Made by a program: the position numbers and the translations under genes. Positions 6,613-14,867 of a DNA stretch of 16,208 nucleotides are shown here, one piece after another; the first letter of the stretch is position 1; each line of letters begins with the position of its first letter. Location: assembly GCA_016936695.1 (NCBI GenBank), contig JAFGXK010000331.1, positions 1 to 16,208 of the forward strand, written 5' to 3'. The notes below the pieces were generated by a model. It was not told the origin of the DNA. It was given only the letters and a program-made list of their open reading frames with translations, and did no database searches. This stretch comes from Bacteroidales bacterium. GTDB lineage: Bacteria; Bacteroidota; Bacteroidia; Bacteroidales; VadinHA17.

Positions 6613-8514
6613 ATGAAAAAAGTACTTTATTATATAGTAGTTCTGGCGATACTGATACTGCCGTTCACGTCATGCGATGACGTGCTCGACAAGCAATCGG
6701 TTGATTCTTTTAACGAACAGGTTGTTTTCTCAGACATTAACGTGGTAAAAGCCTACGTTGGCAGAGTCTACGACAGGTTGGGAGGCAATACCAATGCCGG
6801 AATCCTGGGGATGAGGGAAGACCTTTTGTCTTCAGCGACCGATCAGACTCTCTGTATCCACAGGCCCTCCAACTATGTCAACCTGAAGGGCACGCAGAGT
6901 CCTGACCAGCTGGGATTCTTCGTCAATAATAATTATGGAGGTTATCTCAGGTGGATATACCTTTATGAAAACATACAGAACATCAATACTATACTTGCCA
7001 ATATTGACAATGTTCCGCTGACCGCTGGTCAGGATGAACTAGCCAAACGTCTTAAAGGTGAGTGCTACTACCTGAGGGCATATGAGTATGCCACTCTGCT
7101 GATGCTTCATGGAGGTGTCATTCTTACTTCAACTCCCTTCGAACTTGGCGGTGATTTCACCACAGTGAACAGATCATCAATTGCCCAGACTCTCGACTTT
7201 GTCCTTGCTGATATTCAGTCTGCAATTGATATCCTGAAGGATTATCCCACCATTGAGCAGGGCAGGGCCAACATGGGAGCTGCTGCAGCCCTTAAATCAA
7301 GAGTATTGTTATTCTGCGCCAGCGATCTGACCAACGGCGGATTCGAGGCTTCAAACACTCTGGTCTCATTCCCGGCAGGAAGCCAGACATCACTTTTGCA
7401 GCAGGCAAGGGATGCAGCCAAGGATATCATGGATGGTGATTACGGTGCCTATTCGCTGGTTGGCACCACTGACGATCCCGCATTACCGCTTACTGATGCA
7501 CAGGTACAGGCTTATTCGGACAATTACTTTAATATCTTCGCTCAGAAAGGTAAATGGAACAGTGAGACTATCTGGGCCATCCAGACAGCCCTTACAGGTG
7601 GCAATTACATTACCACAAACAGGTGGAACGGTCCCTGCGGTTATCACAACTGGGGCAACAACAATCCGACTGAACCTGCTGTAAGAAGCTTTGAAATGGC
7701 TGACGGGACACCCTTCGAATGGGATAATGGAGATGGCATATATCTTCGTAAGGCAACTGCTGCCGAGTTGGCCGCTGATCCATTATTGAGTCCCTATAAC
7801 GGTCGCGAACCCCGCTTCTATGCAATTGTTTTCTATCACGGCGCTCCATGGCAGGCACGTCCTTCGGATGCTGCAGCATTTGATCCTTTTAATAAAGTGC
7901 AGAGCGGTTCTTTCTACAACCTTGACGGTTCTTTGAAAATTGCCGGGGTTGATACGCGCCAGGGACTTATCGAGGCATGGAACGGTACAAAAACCGGATA
8001 TTACCTCAAAAAACTGATGGATCCGGCAACACAGGGCCAGTACTTCAACAATACAAACCATTGGGTTGAATTCCGTTATGCAGAGACCCTGCTTAACTAT
8101 GCCGAAGCTTGTATTGAGCTCGGCGGAGCTGACCTTCAACCCGGTCTTGATGCTCTAAACATGGTTAGAAACCGTGCCGGTCTGCCCGACAGGGTAACCA
8201 CCGATCAGGAACAGGCCAGGGAGTGGCTGCGTCATGAGAGAGCCATCGAGTTCTTCGCTGAAGGACACCGCTACTGGGATCTTCGCCGCTGGATGGAGTT
8301 CGGAAACGTAGTTGAGGATGTATACGAGATGAAGGTAAAGGAATACACCAACGGAGACTTTGAATGGGTCTATGCTGCTGATGTTGCAGGTGACAATTTT
8401 GCCAGGGCTGATGCAAGAGAATGGGCAGGCGATCATTTCTACTGGCTGCCGATACCTCGCGACGAGATGAACAAAGCTCCTCAGCTCACTCAGAATCCGG
8501 GCTATGGTGAGTAA
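6613..8514 (+). CDS. susD: SusD/RagB-family glycan-binding lipoprotein
   Basis: A 633-aa surface lipoprotein and partner of the SusC protein encoded 29 bp upstream. The signal peptide ends in a lipobox with the lipidated cysteine at C21 (PFTSC), followed by DDVLDKQS, the common SusD N-terminus. The C-terminal RagB/SusD part has the typical WVEFRYAETLLNYAEACIEL segment and the near-invariant RHERAIEFFAEGHRYWDLRRW (540-560). It closes with the conserved APQLTQNPGYGE end, so the protein is complete. SusD proteins have a TPR-like helical fold that binds sugar and acts as a lid over the transporter. At 633 aa it is somewhat longer than classical SusD. It is the last gene of the unit, with a strong terminator 45 bp after the stop, so no enzyme is co-transcribed downstream. 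Confidence 0.96.
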   Translation: MKKVLYYIVVLAILILPFTSCDDVLDKQSVDSFNEQVVFSDINVVKAYVGRVYDRLGGNTNAGILGMREDLLSSATDQTLCIHRPSNYVNLKGTQSPDQLGFFVNNNYGGYLRWIYLYENIQNINTILANIDNVPLTAGQDELAKRLKGECYYLRAYEYATLLMLHGGVILTSTPFELGGDFTTVNRSSIAQTLDFVLADIQSAIDILKDYPTIEQGRANMGAAAALKSRVLLFCASDLTNGGFEASNTLVSFPAGSQTSLLQQARDAAKDIMDGDYGAYSLVGTTDDPALPLTDAQVQAYSDNYFNIFAQKGKWNSETIWAIQTALTGGNYITTNRWNGPCGYHNWGNNNPTEPAVRSFEMADGTPFEWDNGDGIYLRKATAAELAADPLLSPYNGREPRFYAIVFYHGAPWQARPSDAAAFDPFNKVQSGSFYNLDGSLKIAGVDTRQGLIEAWNGTKTGYYLKKLMDPATQGQYFNNTNHWVEFRYAETLLNYAEACIELGGADLQPGLDALNMVRNRAGLPDRVTTDQEQAREWLRHERAIEFFAEGHRYWDLRRWMEFGNVVEDVYEMKVKEYTNGDFEWVYAADVAGDNFARADAREWAGDHFYWLPIPRDEMNKAPQLTQNPGYGE

Positions 8515-8558
8515 TTGAAAATGTATTAGGATTTAATACCCGAAAGGGAAATATGAAG

Positions 8559-8583
8559 AGCCGGCCGTGAGGCCGGCTTTTTT
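8559..8583 (+). terminator. Rho-independent terminator of susCD
   Basis: AGCCGGCC (8559-8566) and GGCCGGCT (8571-8578) form a perfect 8-bp G/C-rich stem with a GTGA loop, running straight into six T (8578-8583). The position, 45 bp after the susD stop, and orientation fit the susCD transcript. The minus strand has no matching T-run, so it would not serve the convergent gene well. Confidence 0.93.
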
Positions 8584-8611
8584 ATGCGCAGGCTTTGCGA
8601 AGGCTTGGCAG

Positions 8612-8638
8612 AGGGCACAGGGCACAGGGCACAGGGCA
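8612..8638. repeat. AGGGCAC heptamer tandem array
   Basis: Three exact AGGGCAC units (8612-8632) plus AGGGCA (8633-8638). It is non-coding and lies between the susCD terminator and the convergent DUF6057-type gene. The unit length is the same as at 3245-3303, but the sequence is unrelated. Confidence 0.85.
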
Positions 8639-8683
8639 AGACTCAAGACGCACGCCTTGACGCCCTCCCGCCTCATGCCTTCT

Positions 8684-8718
8684 TCTTCCGTCTTCGGTCT
8701 TCTGTCTTCCGTCTTTCC
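8684..8718. repeat. TCTTCNG-type heptamer array abutting the convergent gene's stop
   Basis: Five consecutive 7-bp units: TCTTCCG, TCTTCGG, TCTTCTG, TCTTCCG and TCTTTCC. The array ends at 8718, the last base of the minus-strand stop codon (8720-8718) of the next gene, so it forms that gene's 3' untranslated region. It is a third period-7 array with its own sequence. Confidence 0.8.
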
Positions 8719-10496
8719 TAATGATAAAACGCATAATACCAGAACGTATCACCGAACCTCTGCCTGAGGGCCGGTTGGGCTGTCTTCAGGTTATTACCGT
8801 ATGAGTTGAAGGTCTGAAGGAATTGTGTGAACCGCGCTTCTGTCTGCGGATCGATCCTGAGACTGCCCACGCCGGAAAGTGATAATCCCGACATTCTGCT
8901 GACAAGCGCTGCCTCCTGGATGTGAACAGGTATATTTTTATATCCCAATCTTTCCAAACTCTCCAGTCCTGCTGCAATTCCTTCATAGTTCTCGGTGAGC
9001 ATATGGAAAGCCATCCGGTAATCATAAAGCTTCCGGTTGAAAGTATCAGCCTCAAAGGCCAATTCTATATTGGCATAAGGATTATCCGTAATTGAGAAAA
9101 AGTCTTGTTCTATTTTCTCATTTCGCTTTACTCCAATCTCCGGATGACCTGCAATAAGAGTGGTATCAGTCAGAAGCATAAGATACTCTTTCGCCTCTTT
9201 CCTGTATGCGAATGTGCGGCAGAGCATCGATACGTATTTTGAAGCCATCGTGTAGTTGCCATTTATTATTTCGCTCTTGATAAGGATTTTAAGATCCCCG
9301 GGAGCTATTCCTTTCATCACCATGTTCTCGAAAGCCCATCGCTCGGCTTCATTTATCATTCCGGTAGTATAATAAAAATAAGCACCGCGACGAAGGACCT
9401 CGCCGTACATCTCCCATTTCAGAAAGAGTGACTGACCGTCGGGACTCTGAGGGTAATGGAAAAGTTTTTCGTTCAGGTTCCCTGTTTCACAGAGTGCAAT
9501 ATTGTTGAGGTAAATAGTCAGCCGGTTTGTTGATGGATGCTTGTCGGTAAAACTTATCAGTTCCCTGTATTTCTCCTGTGAGAAAAGCTTTTCCGCCTTA
9601 AAGTATTCATCGTACACCCTGTTGTAGCGCAGAACCGCCGGGATGCCAACAAGAAAAACTGCGGCAATTGAAAGAATTATCATTTTACGCGGTTCAAGCC
9701 GGCGCATAAACAGAGGTAATTTGATTATAATTCCTGCAAGTACAGGAAGCAGAATGACAAATCCGGCAGCGACGGCAAACAGTACTTTTTGTGCTCCGAC
9801 TCCTTCGGGTGAAAGAGGATAGGTGGCAAGACTTAAAAAAGGAAAAAACAGAAAAAATTCTTCCAGTAACCAGATCAGAATAAGGATGACGGCAAACAGT
9901 GTAAGAATTTTGGACCACTCCTGTTTCAGCGATTTCCTTAACAGGTAAAGGGAATACATCAGGGCAAAGATCCACGCAAAGCCTCCGGTAAGAAGGTACC
10001 AGAAAGGAAAAAGGATTACGGGCAGGAAACCCTTCAGGTATTTCACTGAAACATAAAACAGGATAAGCTGCAGAAGGATTCCCAGATTGTTATAAACCAG
10101 ATACTGGTAATTTCCCTGCAGGATAAAAAACAGCGTTCCAGCAATCAGGGGCAGAAGAATGGATGATCTTCCGGACAAAAGAGTGATTATCCTGGAAGTC
10201 ATTAATATAAGCAGGAAGATTATCAGTGAGATAAAAAATCCGCCCGCTGCGGGGTAATAACAGAAAGTTGTAAGTAAGCGGCCGAGATAAACCAGGAGGG
10301 AACCGGGTTGTCTGATAGTATCGTTCAGGTAGTCGCGGGAAAAAATAAAAAGTGATTGTTTTTCCTGAAAGAAACCGATATAGTCGGCAAGAAATGCAAA
10401 GAACACGAATGAGCCCAGGAAGAATATATGAAAAGGCAGAAGACCGGCCAGGATTTCATTCTTTTTACCGGTCTGATTTGTTGAAACTGTTTTCAT
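8718..10496 (-). CDS. Polytopic inner-membrane protein, DUF6057-like
   Basis: A 592-aa protein. About eight or nine hydrophobic segments fill residues 19-300, starting with LLPFHIFFLGSFVFFAF. The remaining ~290 residues are soluble and rich in helix-turn-helix pairs of TPR-like character, for example GNYTMASKYVSMLCRTFAYRKEAKEYL. It ends with FGDTFWYYAFYH. The layout of membrane helices followed by a soluble helical C-terminal half, plus a polar first loop (SRDYLNDTIRQPG), recalls GT-C-type transferases, but no catalytic motif can be confirmed. I recognise the overall pattern as the Bacteroidota family DUF6057, of unknown function, with moderate confidence. The gene starts 58 bp downstream of the TolB-like lipoprotein gene on the same strand, so the two are probably co-transcribed. 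Confidence 0.75.
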   Translation of the reverse strand: MKTVSTNQTGKKNEILAGLLPFHIFFLGSFVFFAFLADYIGFFQEKQSLFIFSRDYLNDTIRQPGSLLVYLGRLLTTFCYYPAAGGFFISLIIFLLILMTSRIITLLSGRSSILLPLIAGTLFFILQGNYQYLVYNNLGILLQLILFYVSVKYLKGFLPVILFPFWYLLTGGFAWIFALMYSLYLLRKSLKQEWSKILTLFAVILILIWLLEEFFLFFPFLSLATYPLSPEGVGAQKVLFAVAAGFVILLPVLAGIIIKLPLFMRRLEPRKMIILSIAAVFLVGIPAVLRYNRVYDEYFKAEKLFSQEKYRELISFTDKHPSTNRLTIYLNNIALCETGNLNEKLFHYPQSPDGQSLFLKWEMYGEVLRRGAYFYYTTGMINEAERWAFENMVMKGIAPGDLKILIKSEIINGNYTMASKYVSMLCRTFAYRKEAKEYLMLLTDTTLIAGHPEIGVKRNEKIEQDFFSITDNPYANIELAFEADTFNRKLYDYRMAFHMLTENYEGIAAGLESLERLGYKNIPVHIQEAALVSRMSGLSLSGVGSLRIDPQTEARFTQFLQTFNSYGNNLKTAQPALRQRFGDTFWYYAFYH

Positions 10497-10554
10497 TATA
10501 ATGTTGGTTGCCTGACTGGTTAAAGCATTTTTGCCCTTAATTCCTATCCTGGTT

Positions 10555-12030
10555 TCAGTCCCCGGCCCATTTAGCCTGCAAAGCTTTACTCCTGGCGCTC
10601 TTAAGGATTTTCCCGGGATTCACATCCACTTCGAATGTTGAAAACTCAGGCAAGTTGAAGCTTTTCAGAAAACGATCGTAGAATGCGGGGTCCTTTTGCG
10701 GCATAATGAACGGCTTTGAGGAGTTCCCGTTGCTGTCGATATGGGAAATGAAAAACCTGGCTGTCAGACCGTCGGTCCTTTTGCTGCTGAAGGCAAGCCA
10801 GCGGCCGTTTGAAGACCAGGAGTGGTAACTGTCGGTAAAGTCGCTGTTAAGTACCATGTTTGTTGCCGTCATTGTTCGCAGGTCGATTGATACCAGATCG
10901 GCTTCCTTGTGCCAGATAGGAAAACAGCCGTAATCGTGAAGCGTTATAACAATGTTATAACCCTCGGGGGAGATCCTTGGAAATGAAACGCTTTTGCCAA
11001 TCGCAGATGCTTTGTAAATTAATTCGACCGGACCTGTAAGTCTTGCTGCCTGGTCGAAGGGTACCCTGCACAGGTCATAACGGACGCTGTCGTAATGGAA
11101 CACCTCGCCCACCGCTGGCGCCCGGCAGAAATACAGATAATTGCCATCGGGTGACCATTCGGGATAGGTGTCCATATACTTCTCCTTTTCGGGCAGACTG
11201 AGCTCCATAATTTCGTTCTTTTCAATATCATACAGAACCAGTGAAGATTCCAGATCGCTGACTTCCACCTTTTTATTGAGTGCCGAGTGGAACTGCTGCA
11301 CTATCTTGTTTGAAGAGAAGGCTACGTATTTTCCCGACGGATGCCAGCGGGGATAGACTGCTCCGTTCTTTAACTCTTCGGGTTTTAGGTTAACCTTAAG
11401 GAAATTGCCGTCGTTGTAGAAATAAGTACCTCCGAGGCTGCCTCTCATGTGGACCATGAAGCTTTCGGTGTTTCCTGTGTTGTTGTATGAATGGCAGTTG
11501 AGACAGTTCTCCTCGACCAGGCTGTTCTCGATTATCGACCTTTCGCTGAAGCTCTCCAGGTTTCGTTGCTTGATGAATATCTCCTTCCAGCTTTCATAAC
11601 CGGGATAGAGAAGCCTGTAGGTAATGAACGGATCGATGGGTTCGGCTGCTATGGTGTTGGTTATGGTTCTGAATTTCGTCCAGCCTTCGGGGCCCCTGGC
11701 GAACAGAGCGATCTTAAGTTCACCGCCCTTGTTTTCTTCAAGAAGCCTGCTCCAAAGCCGGGCAGGGATTGTTATGTTACCGTTCCTGCTGCGTACTTCG
11801 ATGGCTTTCCCGTTTGCAGATTGAAACCTGGCAAAAAATGCCGATCCTTCATTTTCAATCCTGAAGTTCATCGGTGCTATGTTGTATGGTATTACGGTGC
11901 CCGAATAATCGGGATTGAGTGATGGAGGTTCATCTGTAACGACAGCCTTTTTCCCGGGGTCTCCTGTGCAGGAGAAGAGAATCAGTAAGGCGATGAGGAA
12001 TGAAAAAATATATGATGGAAGCAACCTCAT
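10555..12030 (-). CDS. TolB-like beta-propeller lipoprotein with one c-haem motif
   Basis: A 491-aa lipoprotein; lipobox LILFSC with the lipidated cysteine at C21. A beta-rich domain occupies about residues 30-160. It is followed by a single CxxCH haem c motif (C176-L-N-C179-H180) and then by MVHM at 192-195, which could supply the axial methionine. From about 225 onward, repeated PD40/TolB-type blades are visible: YPRWHPSGKYVAFSSN (226-241), YPEWSPDGNYLYFCRAP (289-305) and SYHSWSSNGRWLAFSSKR (401-418). It is therefore a haem-tethered propeller in the periplasm or outer membrane, the propeller probably a protein- or ligand-binding platform (inference). It is first in a probable two-gene operon with the DUF6057-like gene, preceded by a TACATTTG box at 12060-12067. 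Confidence 0.82.
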   Translation of the reverse strand: MRLLPSYIFSFLIALLILFSCTGDPGKKAVVTDEPPSLNPDYSGTVIPYNIAPMNFRIENEGSAFFARFQSANGKAIEVRSRNGNITIPARLWSRLLEENKGGELKIALFARGPEGWTKFRTITNTIAAEPIDPFITYRLLYPGYESWKEIFIKQRNLESFSERSIIENSLVEENCLNCHSYNNTGNTESFMVHMRGSLGGTYFYNDGNFLKVNLKPEELKNGAVYPRWHPSGKYVAFSSNKIVQQFHSALNKKVEVSDLESSLVLYDIEKNEIMELSLPEKEKYMDTYPEWSPDGNYLYFCRAPAVGEVFHYDSVRYDLCRVPFDQAARLTGPVELIYKASAIGKSVSFPRISPEGYNIVITLHDYGCFPIWHKEADLVSIDLRTMTATNMVLNSDFTDSYHSWSSNGRWLAFSSKRTDGLTARFFISHIDSNGNSSKPFIMPQKDPAFYDRFLKSFNLPEFSTFEVDVNPGKILKSARSKALQAKWAGD

Positions 12031-12059
12031 ACTTTCACAATGGCTTTAATGAGAGTTAA

Positions 12060-12067
12060 CAAATGTA
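12060..12067 (-). promoter_or_regulatory. Candidate -7 box of the TolB-like/DUF6057-like operon
   Basis: The plus strand reads CAAATGTA (minus strand TACATTTG), an exact TAnnTTTG match 29 bp before the ATG at 12030. The expected -33 zone on the minus strand (about 12088-12091) falls inside the left arm of the inverted repeat at 12084-12096 and has no TTTG. Confidence 0.5.
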
Positions 12068-12083
12068 AGAATAAAAAACATAA

Positions 12084-12163
12084 TTGCGCCCCTTCCCGGA
12101 GCCGGTGAATATTCATCATCATGAGAAGGACTGAGGCCTGAAATAGTTTAGGAATGGGCGCAA
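12084..12163. promoter_or_regulatory. Long inverted repeat between divergent promoters
   Basis: TTGCGCCCCTTCC (12084-12096) and GGAATGGGCGCAA (12151-12163) are 13-bp inverted arms with one mismatch, separated by 54 bp that contain a perfect 10-bp palindrome TGAATATTCA (12106-12115). The element lies between the minus-strand -7 box (12060-12067) and the plus-strand promoter (12235-12266). It could be a paired operator or a decayed mobile repeat. Confidence 0.45.
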
Positions 12164-12234
12164 CTCATCCAATGCGTGCATTTCTACGGATGTAGCCTGT
12201 CTTATTGTTAAAAAACCTTAAATTCAAATGAATC

Positions 12235-12266
12235 TTTGGTTTTTAAAATCCCTATATTTACATTTG
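12235..12266 (+). promoter_or_regulatory. Promoter of the oxidoreductase/isomerase operon
   Basis: TTTG (12235-12238), 20 bp, TACATTTG (12259-12266): both boxes of the Bacteroidota sigma-70-type promoter at normal spacing. The start would be near 12272, giving a leader of about 57 nt to the ATG at 12329. This is the best two-box promoter in the window. Confidence 0.72.
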
Positions 12267-12328
12267 ATTGTAATCACTATCGTTGAAAACCAGGTATATT
12301 AAGTTCTTATAACCTAATCTGATTAAAT

Positions 12329-13747
<1,419 letters not shown>

Positions 13748-13758
13748 AGAACGGTTTT

Positions 13759-14703
13759 ATGAATAACTCGAGAAGAGATTTTATAAAAAAAGCAACAACA
13801 GGTGCTGCATTTCTGGCAGCACCTGCCATTTTAGGATCTGCCAGAGCCTCCGGTCAAACAAAGGCGGCAGATGCCGTTACACCCTTTAAGCTGAAATATG
13901 CCCCGGGTCTGGGAATGTTCCGGCAGCATGCTGGCCAGGATCCCATCGACAACATCAAGTTTATTCATGATCAGGGATTCAGGGCTGTATTCGACAATAA
14001 TATAATGAGAAAGGAACCAGCAGTTCAGGAGAAGATCATGAGTGAACTGAACCGCCTGGGAATGGATTTCGGTCCCTATGTGCTCAGGGCTGATTCCGGC
14101 AAGCAGGATTTTGTCCTTAACACCCAGGAGGTTCGCGACATGCTGATCGCCCAGATGAAAGAGGGAGCAGAATTCTCAAAAAGGACCGGCGCCAAACAGG
14201 CACTGATCGTCCTCGGCAGATATGATATGAAACTCCATATGGATTACCAGACAGCCAATGCAATCGACAACCTGAGGTATTGCTGCGACATTATGGAACC
14301 GGCAGGAGTGACATTAGTTCTTGAACCGCTCAACCATCACACAAATCACCCGGGGTTATTCCTCAAGGGAATTCCTCAGTCATATGCCATTTGCAGGGCG
14401 GTAAACAGGGTATCATGCAAAACTCTGGATGACCTTTATCATCAGCAGATCAGTGAGGGTAACCTCATCCCTAACCTTGAGATGGCCTGGAGTGAGATTG
14501 CTGCAATCCACCTTGGCGATAATCCGGGAAGGAATGAGCCTACCACCGGTGAGATCAATTACAAGAATATATTCAAATATCTGTACAACAAGAAGTATGA
14601 CGGCACACTGTGCATGGAGCACGGGATAAGCCAGAGAGGGACCAAGGAGGGCGAAGCCCGGGTCATCCAGGCTTACCGCGAATGCGATAGTTTTGAAGTG
14701 TAA
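13759..14703 (+). CDS. Tat-exported hydroxypyruvate-isomerase-like TIM barrel
   Basis: A 314-aa sugar isomerase/epimerase (AP endonuclease 2-like TIM barrel) with a Tat signal, SRRDFIKKAT at 4-13 and Ala-rich core, cleavage probably near residue 30-32. Hyi-family features are clear: VLEPLNHH with E189, LDDLYHQQISEGNL (223-236), IHLGDNPGRNEPTTGEINY (250-268) and CMEHG with E287. E189 and E287 fit the two catalytic/metal-binding glutamates of the family, and D225 and H251 are likely further ligands. Cytosolic Hyi interconverts hydroxypyruvate and tartronate semialdehyde, but the Tat signal and the oxidoreductase partner 11 bp upstream suggest a periplasmic step on an oxidised sugar, either isomerisation or beta-elimination (inference). 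A strong terminator follows after 7 bp. Confidence 0.9.
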   Translation: MNNSRRDFIKKATTGAAFLAAPAILGSARASGQTKAADAVTPFKLKYAPGLGMFRQHAGQDPIDNIKFIHDQGFRAVFDNNIMRKEPAVQEKIMSELNRLGMDFGPYVLRADSGKQDFVLNTQEVRDMLIAQMKEGAEFSKRTGAKQALIVLGRYDMKLHMDYQTANAIDNLRYCCDIMEPAGVTLVLEPLNHHTNHPGLFLKGIPQSYAICRAVNRVSCKTLDDLYHQQISEGNLIPNLEMAWSEIAAIHLGDNPGRNEPTTGEINYKNIFKYLYNKKYDGTLCMEHGISQRGTKEGEARVIQAYRECDSFEV

Positions 14704-14710
14704 AATACTT

Positions 14711-14740
14711 AAAGAGGCTGTGAAATCAGCCTCTTTTTTT
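14711..14740 (+). terminator. Rho-independent terminator of the oxidoreductase/isomerase operon
   Basis: AAAGAGGCTG (14711-14720) and CAGCCTCTTT (14727-14736) form a perfect 10-bp stem with a 6-base loop (TGAAAT), followed by T to 14740. It starts 8 bp after the stop of the TIM-barrel gene, ending that transcript before the next gene. Confidence 0.95.
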
Positions 14741-14743
14741 GTT

Positions 14744-14751
14744 TATTTTTG
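14744..14751 (+). promoter_or_regulatory. Weak candidate -7 box for the Asp-box protein gene
   Basis: TATTTTTG fits TAnnTTTG, but it lies in the T-rich tail just after the terminator and has no -33 partner at normal spacing. If used, transcription would start just before the inverted array at 14760-14852 and carry it in the leader. It is listed because no better promoter was found for the following genes. Confidence 0.25.
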
Positions 14752-14759
14752 TTATTTAA

Positions 14760-14852
14760 CCACGGATTAACACGGAGTAAAGACGGAGTAACACTGTTAA
14801 AATTAAACTCTTAACTCCGTGGAACTCCGTTTTAACTCCGAGCGACTCCGTG
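14760..14852. repeat. Inverted array of 10-11-bp CACGGAGT units
   Basis: The left arm has CACGGATTAA, CACGGAGTAAA and GACGGAGTAAC (14761-14792). After about 20 bp of A/T-rich spacer, the right arm carries the same unit inverted: AACTCCGTGG, AACTCCGTTTT, AACTCCGAGCG and ACTCCGTG (14813-14852). The unit period is 10-11 bp, about one helical turn. As RNA the arms can fold into a long imperfect hairpin that ends 15 bp before the ATG at 14868. Related CACGGAG repeats are frequent in intergenic DNA of environmental Bacteroidota (general knowledge). Confidence 0.8.
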
Positions 14853-14867
14853 TTTAGGTTTTTTCTT

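Noticed and set aside
8567..8767. 66-codon plus-strand frame after susD
   Set aside because: It begins inside the terminator hairpin and is composed of the AGGGCAC and TCTTCNG arrays.
10441..10477. Inverted repeat AGACCGG / CCGGTCT
   Set aside because: It lies within the N-terminal coding part of the DUF6057-like gene and is short; taken as chance.
14760..14852. CRISPR array or plasmid iterons
   Set aside because: Units of 10-11 bp are in inverted halves without unique spacers, and no rep or cas gene is nearby.
14850..14867. GTG start six codons upstream for the Asp-box protein
   Set aside because: It lies in the repeat array and puts FRFFL ahead of a normal MNKS signal peptide start; ATG 14868 is the better choice.
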